Shown here piece by piece: positions 28,404-37,925 of a DNA stretch of 64,000 nucleotides. Each line of letters starts with the position of its first letter. The stretch's first letter is position 1. The translations under genes were made by a program, and so were the position numbers. The notes under the pieces were generated by a model that was not told the origin of the DNA, ran no database searches, and saw nothing but the letters and a program-made list of their open reading frames with translations. Where the stretch lies: contig JALFIM010000084.1 of NCBI GenBank assembly GCA_022775985.1, positions 1 to 64,000 on the forward strand. Direction: 5' to 3'. The DNA is from Prevotella sp. Lineage in GTDB: Bacteria; Bacteroidota; Bacteroidia; Bacteroidales; Bacteroidaceae.

Positions 28404-30706
28404 CAATGACGACCAACAGAATACTACGCATGCTCGTTTCCGCTGCATGCCTTGCCCTGATGACGGCCTGTTCTACCACAAGCCGTGTGCCCGATGACGA
28501 CAAACTGTTCGTCGGACTTACTAAGATAGGGTATGAGAACTACGAGAAGAACGACCATTTCACCGCAACGCAGGAGGAGGTTGAGGCTGCACTTGCCACT
28601 GCTCCTAACGGTGCGCTGTTCGGTAGCAGCTACTATCGCACGCCGTTTCCGTACCGCTTGTGGATATGGAACGCCTTTTCTGGCTCACACTCTGTGATAG
28701 GAAAGTGGCTTACCAAGTCATTCGGCAAGGCCCCAGTGCTCATGAGCAGAGTCAATCCAGCGCTGCGGGCCAAGGTGGCACAGGGACTGTTGCGCGACCG
28801 TGGCTACTTCGGTGCATCGGTATCGTACAAGGAGGTGGCAATGTCTAATCCTAAGAAAGCCAAGATAGCCTATACCGTGGATGTGGGACATCTCTACAAT
28901 ATAGACACGCTCGTCTACACAGGATTCCCCACTGATGCCATGCGCCTTATCGACTCCACACGCACTGCTACCCTCGTGCCGGGCGGTACGCCGTTTGACG
29001 TGTCGGTGCTTGATGCCGAGCGCAACAGGCTCAGCACGCTTTTCCGCAACAATGGCTACTACTATTATCAGCCGGGCTATGCCTCATACCTTGCCGACAC
29101 GCTGTCATCGCCAGGCAGTGCGAGCCTTCGGCTGCAGCTTGCCGACGGTATTCCAGACATGGCAAGGCGGCAGTGGTACATCGGCGATGTGGACTTGCAG
29201 ATACGTAAGCAGTACACCGACCAGCTCACCGACTCGTTCCGCTACCGCCACTTCTCCATGCAGTACAACGGACGGCGGCCGCCGATGCGTGCCCGTGTCA
29301 TCATGAAGGACGTGAAGCTGCGCCACGGACAGCCTTACAGCTACGACAACTACATACAGTCGGCCAACAAACTGTCGGCTACTGGCGTATTCAGCATGGT
29401 GGACTTCAAGTTCACGCCACGCGACACCACGGCTCTCAACGACACCCTCGACCTTACTCTCAACTGCATACTCGACAAACCGTATGACTTCTATGTGGAG
29501 AGCAACGTCACGGGTAAGACCACCGGGCGCGTAGGACCGGGACTTGTGCTCGGTATAACCAAGCGCAACGCCTTCCGTGGCGGCGAGAAACTCGACATCA
29601 ACCTTAAAGGTTCGTATGAGTGGCAGACCGGGCACCGTGCCGACGGTACAAGTTCTAAGTTCAACTCCTACGAGTATGGCATCGACGCATCACTTGAACT
29701 GCCGCGCCTGCTGTTGCCCTTCTGGCAGCGCCGACGCTTCTACAACACACCGTCTACACTTATTAAAGCCTCGTCAAACGTGCTCAACCGCTCGGGATAT
29801 TTCAAGCGTCATGTGGTGTCGGGCGAACTTACATACAGCCTTCAGGCCACGGCCACGTCGCGCCACCAGTTCAGTCCGCTCATCATACAGTATGAGTATA
29901 TGAAGGATTGTAGCGAGGCGTTCGGCGAGATACTCAATGCCAACCCATACCTCATGCTGTCCATGGCCGACCAGTTCGTGCCTATGATGCGCTATACGTA
30001 CACCTATTCCAGTCCTTCTACATACCGCAACCCCATATATTGGCAGACGACATTCAGCGAGGCTGCCAATGTGCTGTCGCTGGGTTATATGGCTGCGGGC
30101 AAGAGGTGGGACGACAAGGGTAAAAAGATGTTCAAGAATCCGTACGCACAGTTTCTGAAAGTGGAGAGCGACCTGCGCAAGACGTGGCAGATGGGCGACC
30201 ATGCGCAGCTCGTGGCGCATCTCAACGCCGGTATCATCTGGTCATACGGCAACTCCGAGTCGGCCCCGTACAGCGAGCAGTTCTACGTAGGCGGTGCCAA
30301 CAGCATACGTGCCTTCAATGTGCGCAGCATAGGCCCTGGCGGCTACTACACCTCGGAGTCGCGCCTGTCGTACATGGATCAGACCGGCGACATAAAGCTC
30401 CTTGCCAACATAGAGTACCGTCCGCGCCTCTTCGGCAACCTCTACGGTGCACTGTTCCTTGATGCCGGCAACGTGTGGGCACTGCGTGACGATGGCTATC
30501 GCAATGCCTCAAAGCTGCGCTTCAACAAACTTCTTGAGCAGACTGCGCTTGGTACGGGCATAGGCATACGCTACGACCTCGACTTCTTCGTGCTGCGACT
30601 CGACTGGGGTATAGGCATACACCTGCCGTACAAGCACGGCTTCTACAACATGCCGAGTTTCGGCGACAGCCAGAGTCTGCACTTCGCCATAGGCTATCCA
30701 TTCTGA
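28400..30706 (+). CDS. BamA/TamA-family outer-membrane protein (lipoprotein signal)
   Basis: LMTACSTTSRVPDDDKLFVG; POTRA-like repeats; C-terminal barrel GGANSIRAFNVRSIGPGG...GIGIHLPYKHGFYN; overlaps tamB by 4 nt. Confidence 0.85.
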   Translation: MTMTTNRILRMLVSAACLALMTACSTTSRVPDDDKLFVGLTKIGYENYEKNDHFTATQEEVEAALATAPNGALFGSSYYRTPFPYRLWIWNAFSGSHSVIGKWLTKSFGKAPVLMSRVNPALRAKVAQGLLRDRGYFGASVSYKEVAMSNPKKAKIAYTVDVGHLYNIDTLVYTGFPTDAMRLIDSTRTATLVPGGTPFDVSVLDAERNRLSTLFRNNGYYYYQPGYASYLADTLSSPGSASLRLQLADGIPDMARRQWYIGDVDLQIRKQYTDQLTDSFRYRHFSMQYNGRRPPMRARVIMKDVKLRHGQPYSYDNYIQSANKLSATGVFSMVDFKFTPRDTTALNDTLDLTLNCILDKPYDFYVESNVTGKTTGRVGPGLVLGITKRNAFRGGEKLDINLKGSYEWQTGHRADGTSSKFNSYEYGIDASLELPRLLLPFWQRRRFYNTPSTLIKASSNVLNRSGYFKRHVVSGELTYSLQATATSRHQFSPLIIQYEYMKDCSEAFGEILNANPYLMLSMADQFVPMMRYTYTYSSPSTYRNPIYWQTTFSEAANVLSLGYMAAGKRWDDKGKKMFKNPYAQFLKVESDLRKTWQMGDHAQLVAHLNAGIIWSYGNSESAPYSEQFYVGGANSIRAFNVRSIGPGGYYTSESRLSYMDQTGDIKLLANIEYRPRLFGNLYGALFLDAGNVWALRDDGYRNASKLRFNKLLEQTALGTGIGIRYDLDFFVLRLDWGIGIHLPYKHGFYNMPSFGDSQSLHFAIGYPF

Positions 30707-30864
30707 TGCAGCGGCCGGTGTGCCTTGCGCGTAGTGCGGCACTTGGCTCCTTCGGCTGCTATGCTGGCATGCGTCAGCGCAGATATGTGGCCGTAAGCAT
30801 GTATAAAACGGTGACAAGGGGAATAAAAGTGCCGCGTTTCTTGTCGTATGTCAATCCTTTTTGT

Positions 30865-30872
30865 TACTTTTG
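30865..30872 (+). promoter_or_regulatory. -7 box TACTTTTG upstream of nucleotidyltransferase
   Basis: TAnnTTTG match, with (C)TTG 21 bp upstream. Confidence 0.45.
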
Positions 30873-30999
30873 CAATACACTTGAGGCCACACGCCATGCA
30901 CCATGCCGCGCAGTGAGGTCTCGCCGTTCATCACGGCTGCATGGTCATGCGGCCGATAAAAGGAATTACAAATAATAACCAATATAAAACAACATCATT

Positions 31000-31911
31000 A
31001 TGAAACCAACATTATTGCTGCTCGCTGCCGGTATGGGCAGCCGTTACGGAGGATTGAAACAGCTTGATGGATTAGGCCCCAATGGCGAGACCATCATGGA
31101 CTATTCCATCTACGATGCCATCAAGGCAGGATTCGGAAAGATAGTGTTCGTCATCCGTAAGGACTTCGAGCAGGAGTTCCGTGACAAAGTGCTGTCTAAG
31201 TACGAGGGACATATCCCGGCAGAACTGTGCTTCCAGGCACTCGACGACCTGCCAGAGGGATTCAGCGTTCCCGAGGGACGTGTGAAACCTTGGGGCACTA
31301 ACCACGCAGTGCTCATGGCCAAGGACATCATCAAGGAGCCGTTCTGTGTCATCAACTGCGATGACTTCTACAACCGCGATGCATTCATGGTCATCGGCAA
31401 GTTCCTGTCAGACCTGCCCGAGGGCTCTGCCAACAAGTATGCAATGGTAGGTTTCCGCGTAGGCAACACATTGTCTGAGAACGGTACCGTGGCACGTGGT
31501 ATATGCTCAAAGGATGCCGAGGAGAACCTCACTACCGTAGTGGAGCGCACGGAGATAATGCGTGTCAACGGCCCCGTATGCTACAAGGACGAGGAAGGCC
31601 AGTGGGTGGCTGTAGACGACAACACACCTGTGTCAATGAACATGTGGGGCTTCACCCCCGACTATTTCGAGCACAGCGAGGCTTACTTCAAGGAGTTCCT
31701 CTCTGATCCGAAGAACATAGAGAACCTGAAGGCAGAGTTCTTCATTCCGCTGATGGTAAACAAGCTCATCAACGAGAAAACCGCTACCGTGAAGGTGCTC
31801 GACACCACAAGCAAGTGGTTTGGCGTGACTTACGCTGCCGACCGTCAGAGCGTTGTAGACAAGATACAGAGCCTTATCGACGCTGGCGTATATCCTTCAA
31901 AGCTGTTCTAA
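31000..31911 (+). CDS. sugar-nucleotide NTP transferase domain protein
   Basis: MKPTLLLLAAGMGSRYGGLKQLDGLGPNGETIMDYSIYDA. Confidence 0.87.
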   Translation: MKPTLLLLAAGMGSRYGGLKQLDGLGPNGETIMDYSIYDAIKAGFGKIVFVIRKDFEQEFRDKVLSKYEGHIPAELCFQALDDLPEGFSVPEGRVKPWGTNHAVLMAKDIIKEPFCVINCDDFYNRDAFMVIGKFLSDLPEGSANKYAMVGFRVGNTLSENGTVARGICSKDAEENLTTVVERTEIMRVNGPVCYKDEEGQWVAVDDNTPVSMNMWGFTPDYFEHSEAYFKEFLSDPKNIENLKAEFFIPLMVNKLINEKTATVKVLDTTSKWFGVTYAADRQSVVDKIQSLIDAGVYPSKLF

Positions 31912-31950
31912 AACCAGAGCTTGAGGGTACTCATTAAGAATGAATAATAG

Positions 31951-31993
31951 ATATGGAGACGAGCGTGACCAACGTTTGCCTCCATATTTTTTT
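31951..31993 (+). terminator. Rho-independent terminator
   Basis: ATATGGAG...CTCCATAT stem followed by T7. Confidence 0.8.
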
Positions 31994-32247
31994 GCTATGC
32001 CTTGGATTGGCGGGCATCAATATAATGTCACAGGAGAGCGAACCACTGAATGGCAGTGGACAGTGGACTGATAGCGGAACAAGGCATACGAATGTAAAAT
32101 GGTGAAATAGTGCGTGAAACGCTCGTCTTAGTGGAATATTATCGTTATCTTTGTTGTCTCGTAAAGGCTTTTCGTAGGTGCAGGAACGCAAACAAAGAGT
32201 AATAAATAAGTATAATATAGACTGGGCATTACTTAAAAAACAATACA

Positions 32248-33261
32248 ATGTACACACCACCATTCACCATATCGGCGGAGGTTATCAACAAGATAGCCGA
32301 CATTTCGCGCTTGATAGAGCGTTATGTCATACGCATGGAGCAGGAGGATGCGCTCTTGTTGCGCAAGGCAAACAAGATAAAGGCTATACACAGTTCTCTC
32401 GCCATAGAGGGCAATACACTCGAAGAGGAACAGGTGCGCGACATAATGAATGGAAAAACCGTCGTGGCACCGTTGCGGCAAATACAGGAGGTGAAGAACG
32501 CCATAGCCACATACGAGTCATTTCACAAACTCGATGCTTTCAAAGAAGCAGACTTGCTGAAGGCTCACAGTATTATGATGCAGGCACTTGTGGACAATGC
32601 AGGGCGTTACCGTAGTTGTGGTGTGGGCGTTTTTTCTGAGCATGGTTGTGTACACATGGCTCCCCCAGCCGATAGGGTGCCTTTCTTGATGGCCGATTTG
32701 TTTGATTGGCTCAGGCACAGCAATGACCATCTGCTCATCCGTTCGTGTGTTTTTCATTACGAGTTTGAGTTTATTCATCCATTTATGGACGGCAATGGCC
32801 GTATGGGTAGGTTGTGGCAGTCGCTCATATTGAGCAAGCTAAACCCTATATTCGAGCATCTGCCCGTGGAAAACATGGTGTACGCCAATCAGAAGCAGTA
32901 TTATGATGCCATATCAGTAAGTACCAATATGGGACAATCGGGGTCGTTTATTGACTTTATGCTTGGCGAAATACAAAAAACACTTGAAGCACATAAGGGA
33001 GAGCCTTTGCATGAGGTTCCTAATAAAGTTCCTAATAAAGTTCCTGATAAATTGCTGGAGGCTTTCCCGAATCTGCCCAATGCCGTTTGGAATATATATG
33101 ATATTTTGAAAGAAGATGGGACACAGACCAGCTCAGAGTTGGCACGACAGGTAGGCATAAGTGAGCGGATGGTTAGAAAGTATATTTCTATGCTGAAGGC
33201 TAATGGACTGATAATCCGCATAGGCAGTAACAAGAATGGTTTTTGGAAAATATGTGAATAA
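32248..33261 (+). CDS. Fic family protein (N-terminal inhibitory motif, C-terminal winged HTH)
   Basis: HPFMDGNGRMGR Fic motif; SSLAIEGNT inhibitory-helix-like (S/T)xxxE(G/N); ELARQVGISERMVRKYISMLKANG HTH. Confidence 0.93.
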   Translation: MYTPPFTISAEVINKIADISRLIERYVIRMEQEDALLLRKANKIKAIHSSLAIEGNTLEEEQVRDIMNGKTVVAPLRQIQEVKNAIATYESFHKLDAFKEADLLKAHSIMMQALVDNAGRYRSCGVGVFSEHGCVHMAPPADRVPFLMADLFDWLRHSNDHLLIRSCVFHYEFEFIHPFMDGNGRMGRLWQSLILSKLNPIFEHLPVENMVYANQKQYYDAISVSTNMGQSGSFIDFMLGEIQKTLEAHKGEPLHEVPNKVPNKVPDKLLEAFPNLPNAVWNIYDILKEDGTQTSSELARQVGISERMVRKYISMLKANGLIIRIGSNKNGFWKICE

Positions 33262-33306
33262 AGAACATGTGTCACCATGATATTTCATGTTGACATCTGT
33301 ATCTAA

Positions 33307-33394
33307 TCACAAAACGGCCCATTTCGCAGTGCGAAATGGGCCGTTTTACATTGTGAAATGGGCCGTTTCGCGTTGCGAAACAGGCCGTTTTATA
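33307..33394. repeat. 4 x 22-bp near-palindromic array (GGCCCATTT family), copy 3
   Basis: tcacaaaacggcccatttcgca|gtgcgaaatgggccgttttaca|ttgtgaaatgggccgtttcgcg|ttgcgaaacaggccgttttata. Confidence 0.95.
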
Positions 33395-33591
33395 AGTTAC
33401 TGATAACCAATGCGGAATGCGTGTGATATTGTACCGCTGCCATGTCATGGCCTACGTCATGGCGCAAGGGATGAAACTGCACCGCTTGACAGGCAGGATA
33501 GCACCGCTCGGCAGATATAATGATGTCACTTGGCGGTCGTAAATGTGCCACTCTGTGGGCAGCGCAGCATCATTCTGCGGTCAGAAATGTG

Positions 33592-34200
33592 TCATTCTGC
33601 GGTCAGTGCCGTGAGTCGTGCGATGTACTTGCCGAGGATGTCGAACTCAATGTTTACGGTGGAGCCTACGGCTATGTCGCAGAAGTTGGTGTTGTCGTGG
33701 GTGTAGGGTATTATCGCCACGCTGAAGGTGTCGGCCGTGGGATTGCACACGGTGAGCGATACACCGTTGACGGTCACGGAACCTTTGTCTACGGTGAAGT
33801 ACCCACGGCGTGCCATGTCCTTGTCGAAGTGGTATCTGAACGTGTAGTACGTGGAGCCTTGCGCGTCGCTCATGGCTGTGCATACGGCAGTGCCGTCTAC
33901 GTGTCCCTGCACGATGTGGCCGTCGAGCCGGCCGTTCATCATCATGGAGCGTTCCACGTTCACGCGGTCGCCGACTTTCAGCAGCCCGAGGTTTGAGCGG
34001 TCGAGTGTCTCCTTCATGGCCGTTACGGTGTAGGTGTCGGCGGTCTTGCGCACTACGGTCAGGCATACGCCGTTGTGTGCCACGCTCTGGTCGATGGTGA
34101 GCTCTGGTGCGAATGAGCAACTGAGGGTGAAGTCTATATTCTCCTGATTCTTGTCTATGGCGACAACGGTCGCCATCTCTTCAACTATTCCTGAAAACAT
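33592..34200 (-). CDS. ribE: riboflavin synthase (alpha)
   Basis: MFSGIVEEMATV; SVAHNGVCLTVV; GSVTVNGVSLTV duplicated lumazine-binding fold. Confidence 0.96.
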   Translation of the reverse strand: MFSGIVEEMATVVAIDKNQENIDFTLSCSFAPELTIDQSVAHNGVCLTVVRKTADTYTVTAMKETLDRSNLGLLKVGDRVNVERSMMMNGRLDGHIVQGHVDGTAVCTAMSDAQGSTYYTFRYHFDKDMARRGYFTVDKGSVTVNGVSLTVCNPTADTFSVAIIPYTHDNTNFCDIAVGSTVNIEFDILGKYIARLTALTAE

Positions 34201-34596
34201 AACTGAAAAATAAGTGATACGAAGGCATTGCCGTCTGTGTGCGTGGCATGCCGTGGATGGTGAGTGATGATGTGGGGAAAAGGAAAAAGGGGAATTGCCC
34301 GATGATGTGATGAAACTCCGAGTATGAAATTATAAGAGTGCTCTCCGCCTTTGTAATCCACCGGCTTTTCAGCTTGGCTCCTGAGAGTTTATGTGGCCCG
34401 CCATTGACAAGAGAAGCGGTCTCGGTTTTCGTATTTAAATTGATGAGTATCCCGATCGAATCGGCACAATCCCCCAAAGTCTTTCTCCTTGGCATGCATA
34501 TCAGCACGGGTCATGGCCCTCGCTGGTCTGTCATGCTGATGCAAAGTTAGTGTTTTATTGGCTAATGGCCAAATGTTGTGCGTGATTTTTGCCGCT

Positions 34597-35229
34597 TCAG
34601 GCGTTGTCAGCGTCCTCGGCGGTGCGCTCCATGATGCTTGCGGCCAGTCCGTCGGCGGTCTGCACGATAGATACCAAGGGGTATAGCGCACGTGCGGTGT
34701 CGTAGCAGCGCTGGTCCTCGTAGCTGTTCATGTTTATGCCCCATGCCCCCATGTGCCAGCGTATGGCCAGCATCTCGGCATCGGTCATGTCGAGACCGCT
34801 GCACAGGAGCTGTATCACCGACTTCTCGCCGTGGCCCATCGGAAACTCCTTGTAGCTCACCTTGTAGCCCTCAGTGTCCTCCCACTGCCCGAGCACGTTG
34901 CGGCGTTTCTTCACCGAGCGGACGTATATGTCGGCCTTGCATACGTCGTGCAGCAGACTGGCGATGATGAGGCTGTCGCGCGACACCTCTGTCTGGAGCG
35001 ACGGCTCAAGCGGTTTCATGGCCTCCCATACGGCGAGTGCCGCCTTGCATGTGTTGATGGAGTGGAGCACGAGGCCTCCCTCCACGTTGAGGTGATGCCC
35101 GGCTGATGCCGGAGCGGAGAAGAATCCTAAGTTCTCGAGGTCGGTGATGACATCCTCTATGCCGTCGCGCTTGGTGGAGCGCAGCAACTCAAGGAATTCC
35201 TCTTTGTTGGCTTTGATATCTATGTTCAT
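34597..35229 (-). CDS. HD-domain hydrolase
   Basis: GGLVLHSINTCK...LIIASLLHDVCKADIY. Confidence 0.75.
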   Translation of the reverse strand: MNIDIKANKEEFLELLRSTKRDGIEDVITDLENLGFFSAPASAGHHLNVEGGLVLHSINTCKAALAVWEAMKPLEPSLQTEVSRDSLIIASLLHDVCKADIYVRSVKKRRNVLGQWEDTEGYKVSYKEFPMGHGEKSVIQLLCSGLDMTDAEMLAIRWHMGAWGINMNSYEDQRCYDTARALYPLVSIVQTADGLAASIMERTAEDADNA

Positions 35230-35296
35230 GATAGTATTGTGATAAGTAAGTGTTCGGAATCAGTCTATATTAAATCAACTCTCCATGTATTTTTTG

Positions 35297-35438
35297 TGTC
35301 AAGAATTAGGGAATTGGGGGATTTTCCTTTTTGCAGATACTTTATTCTATAAATAAAATAAAGAGTTAGAGACGGTATAACGGCTTTGCCGTTACTGTAA
35401 TTGGCTTTCGCCGAACGTTGTTTCTCTGATTCTTGACA
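35297..35438. repeat. 142-bp segment bounded by imperfect 16-bp terminal inverted repeats
   Basis: TGTCAAGAATTAGGGA (35297-35312) vs TCTCTGATTCTTGACA (35423-35438), 14/16 complementary; internal hairpins AACGG-CTTTG-CCGTT. Confidence 0.45.
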
Positions 35439-35537
35439 TAAGAGAAATTTTGATTATCTACTTAATATTCGTTTTGAGTGATTGATGGTGCGGCATGGTC
35501 TTATGCCCTCTTGTGCGCGGCCAGTGTGGCGATGCGC

Positions 35538-36173
35538 TCACTGCCGCTCCTCATGGAAGTATTTGTCAAACTCCCTGCGCAGTGCCTCGGGGTCGTTGAT
35601 GATGTTGCGTATGTCGTTGAGCGACTTCTGGTTGGGGGAGTTCTGTATCCACAGCTTGATGTATCCGTGCGATGAGTACTTGTTGTCCATGTGCTCGGCG
35701 AAGCGTGCCCAGTGCTCCTCCTCCGACATCTCGGGGTAGTGTGCCAGACCATACTGCACGGTGCGCCTGAACACTGTCTCAGGGCTGATGTCGCGGTCGG
35801 CCTCGGCCACTATCTTGCCATAGATGCTCCGTGGGGCGTGTGAGGCCGAGGCACGGTGATCCTCTACGGCTTCGCGCATTATCTTTATCTGTTCGGGAGA
35901 GAACCAGCGGCGCAGACGCGCGTCACTGGCGAGTATCTTGCCGCCCGTGATGTGGTGTATGGCACGCGGACCGTCAAGCCCCAGGTCGTGATAGGCGGCT
36001 ATGACGTATGCCATGTCTATGTCGGCACCGATGGTGAGGGCCAGGGTGAGCGAGCGTTTTATCACGCTGTTGACATGCGAGAGGTTGTGGGCTTTGTCGA
36101 ACATGGCGTACCGTGGCAGTATGTTCTGTTCGACAAATTCCATTATGTCAAGACTTACATTTCGTGTGTTCAT
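35538..36173 (-). CDS. HD-domain phosphohydrolase
   Basis: MFDKAHNLSHVNSVIKRSLTLA...YVIAAYHDLGLDGPRAIHH; start chosen at MNTRNVSLDI. Confidence 0.78.
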   Translation of the reverse strand: MNTRNVSLDIMEFVEQNILPRYAMFDKAHNLSHVNSVIKRSLTLALTIGADIDMAYVIAAYHDLGLDGPRAIHHITGGKILASDARLRRWFSPEQIKIMREAVEDHRASASHAPRSIYGKIVAEADRDISPETVFRRTVQYGLAHYPEMSEEEHWARFAEHMDNKYSSHGYIKLWIQNSPNQKSLNDIRNIINDPEALRREFDKYFHEERQ

Positions 36174-36193
36174 AGGAATGATGTAGCGATTTA

Positions 36194-36229
36194 TTTGCAA
36201 AATTAATCTATTATGGCTAATTTTGCAAG
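36194..36229. promoter_or_regulatory. overlapping divergent Bacteroidetes promoters
   Basis: + strand: TTTG 36194-36197, 20 bp, TAATTTTG 36218-36225; - strand: TAATTTTG (36205-36198) with CTTG 20 bp upstream (36229-36226). Confidence 0.65.
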
Positions 36230-36276
36230 AACAAACATTAATAATTGAGGCTTTTGTCTATATAGAAACGATAATC

Positions 36277-37185
36277 ATGAAAGATGATAATGTGGAGGTA
36301 AACTCATATAAGGCGTGGCTCCTTGCCGCCCGTCCAAAGACGCTGACGGGGGCTGCTGTGCCCGTGATGATGGGTATAGCGTGTGCCGTAGACAGCTTCG
36401 GCTGTGAGGTGAGGTGGGTGCCAGCCGTGTTGTGCGTGCTGTTCGCCTTCATCATGCAGGTGGACGCCAACTTCGTGAACGATTACTTCGACTTCATGAA
36501 GGGGGCCGACGATGAGCAGCGGCTTGGCCCGAAACGGGCGTGCTCGCAGGGATGGGTGACGGCCGGTGCCATGCGCATGGCTCTCGTTGTGACCACGGCC
36601 GTGGCGTGCCTCGTGGGGTTGCCGCTGGTCTACTATGGCGGATGGGAGATGATAATGGTGGGTATGGCGTGTGTGGTGTTCTGCTTCCTGTACACCATAT
36701 CGCTGTCGTACATGGGACTGGGTGACGTACTGGTACTGGTGTTCTTCGGCATCGTGCCTGTGTGCCTGACCTGCTGGCTCGTGTCCCCGGCCTCACCGCT
36801 GTTCTCCATACCGCTGCATGTGGTGGTGCTGTCGGTGGCATGCGGACTGGCCATAGACACCCTGCTCGTGGTGAACAACTACCGCGATATAGACAATGAC
36901 CGCCGTACTGGCAAGATGACGCTCATAGTGAGAATCGGTGCGCGTGGCGGCTTGTGGCTGTACTTGCTCCTTGGCGTGGTGGCTTGTGTGCTGACTGTGG
37001 CCGTCATAGCCTGCCGCAACTCATGGTGGGCGTTGTTGGTGCTGCTCTATCTGCCGTTCCATGTGGCCACTGCTGCGGAGATGAGGCGCATAGGCCGTGG
37101 CGCGGAGCTCAACAGGGTGCTGGGCAAGACGGCACGCAACATGTTCTTGTACGGTCTGCTGTCATCGGCCGCTCTCTTGGCCTGA
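36277..37185 (+). CDS. menA: 1,4-dihydroxy-2-naphthoate prenyltransferase (UbiA family)
   Basis: AWLLAARPKTLTGAAVPVMMG; DANFVNDYFDFMKGADD; NNYRDIDNDRRTGKMTL. Confidence 0.9.
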   Translation: MKDDNVEVNSYKAWLLAARPKTLTGAAVPVMMGIACAVDSFGCEVRWVPAVLCVLFAFIMQVDANFVNDYFDFMKGADDEQRLGPKRACSQGWVTAGAMRMALVVTTAVACLVGLPLVYYGGWEMIMVGMACVVFCFLYTISLSYMGLGDVLVLVFFGIVPVCLTCWLVSPASPLFSIPLHVVVLSVACGLAIDTLLVVNNYRDIDNDRRTGKMTLIVRIGARGGLWLYLLLGVVACVLTVAVIACRNSWWALLVLLYLPFHVATAAEMRRIGRGAELNRVLGKTARNMFLYGLLSSAALLA

Positions 37186-37233
37186 CGGCTGCTGACGGTC
37201 GCTGGCGCCTGTCTGGCCATGTGCCGCGTGCAT

Positions 37234-37791
37234 TCAGCGTTCGGCATCGTGCTTGGTGTGTGGCGCATGCTCATAGTCTGGACTCTTGTAGCCGTCTGGT
37301 TGCGGCTCCGCTGCGAGCTGCGGCTCCTCCTGTGGCATGGCGTATGGCTGTGGGCGGCTGATGCTTATGCTGTGGTCTTTCAGGAATATGTGGTTGAGCG
37401 TGAAGCATAGCGACTCAAGCGTGGCCTCTCTGTGGCCGGGCTTCAGCTCACATTCCCATACGGTGATGCAGTGCCAGCCCATGTCGGCGAGGCGTTTCTG
37501 GTCGCGTATGTCACGTGTACGGTTGCGTGCTATCTTGTCAGTCCAGAACTTACGGTTGGTAGTGGGCAGTCTGAAGTAGCGGCAGTCTGTGTGCCCATGC
37601 CAGAAACATCCGTTCACGAAGATGCATGTGCGGTACTTGCGCAGCACTATGTCTGGGTGACCGGGCAGTCTGTTGAGGTTCAAGCGGTATCTGAACCCAT
37701 GTGCGAAGAGATACTTGCGCACGATGAGCTCGGGCTTCGTGTCCTTGCTGTGTATTGCCGCCATGTTGTTGTGGCGCTGCTTCTTGCTCAT
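37234..37791 (-). CDS. vsr: very short patch repair endonuclease (Vsr)
   Basis: NNMAAIHSKDTKPELIVRKYLFAHGFRYRLNLNRLPGHPDIVLRKYRTCIFVNGCFWHGH. Confidence 0.92.
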   Translation of the reverse strand: MSKKQRHNNMAAIHSKDTKPELIVRKYLFAHGFRYRLNLNRLPGHPDIVLRKYRTCIFVNGCFWHGHTDCRYFRLPTTNRKFWTDKIARNRTRDIRDQKRLADMGWHCITVWECELKPGHREATLESLCFTLNHIFLKDHSISISRPQPYAMPQEEPQLAAEPQPDGYKSPDYEHAPHTKHDAER

Positions 37792-37840
37792 CGTGTCCAT
37801 ATCGTGAAAAGATAAAATTACGTAGTGTGCTTGGAAATGC

Positions 37841-37886
37841 AAAGACGAGCGCAGACACGGCCGTGGCCAGGTCTGCGCTCGTCTTT
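37841..37886 (-). terminator. strong 16-bp hairpin, probable bidirectional terminator
   Basis: AAAGACGAGCGCAGAC...GTCTGCGCTCGTCTTT perfect inverted repeat between porin 3' end and vsr 5' end. Confidence 0.75.
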
Positions 37887-37925
37887 ATGTCATGATGTCT
37901 GTGCCATGCGGTGCTTGACAGGGCA

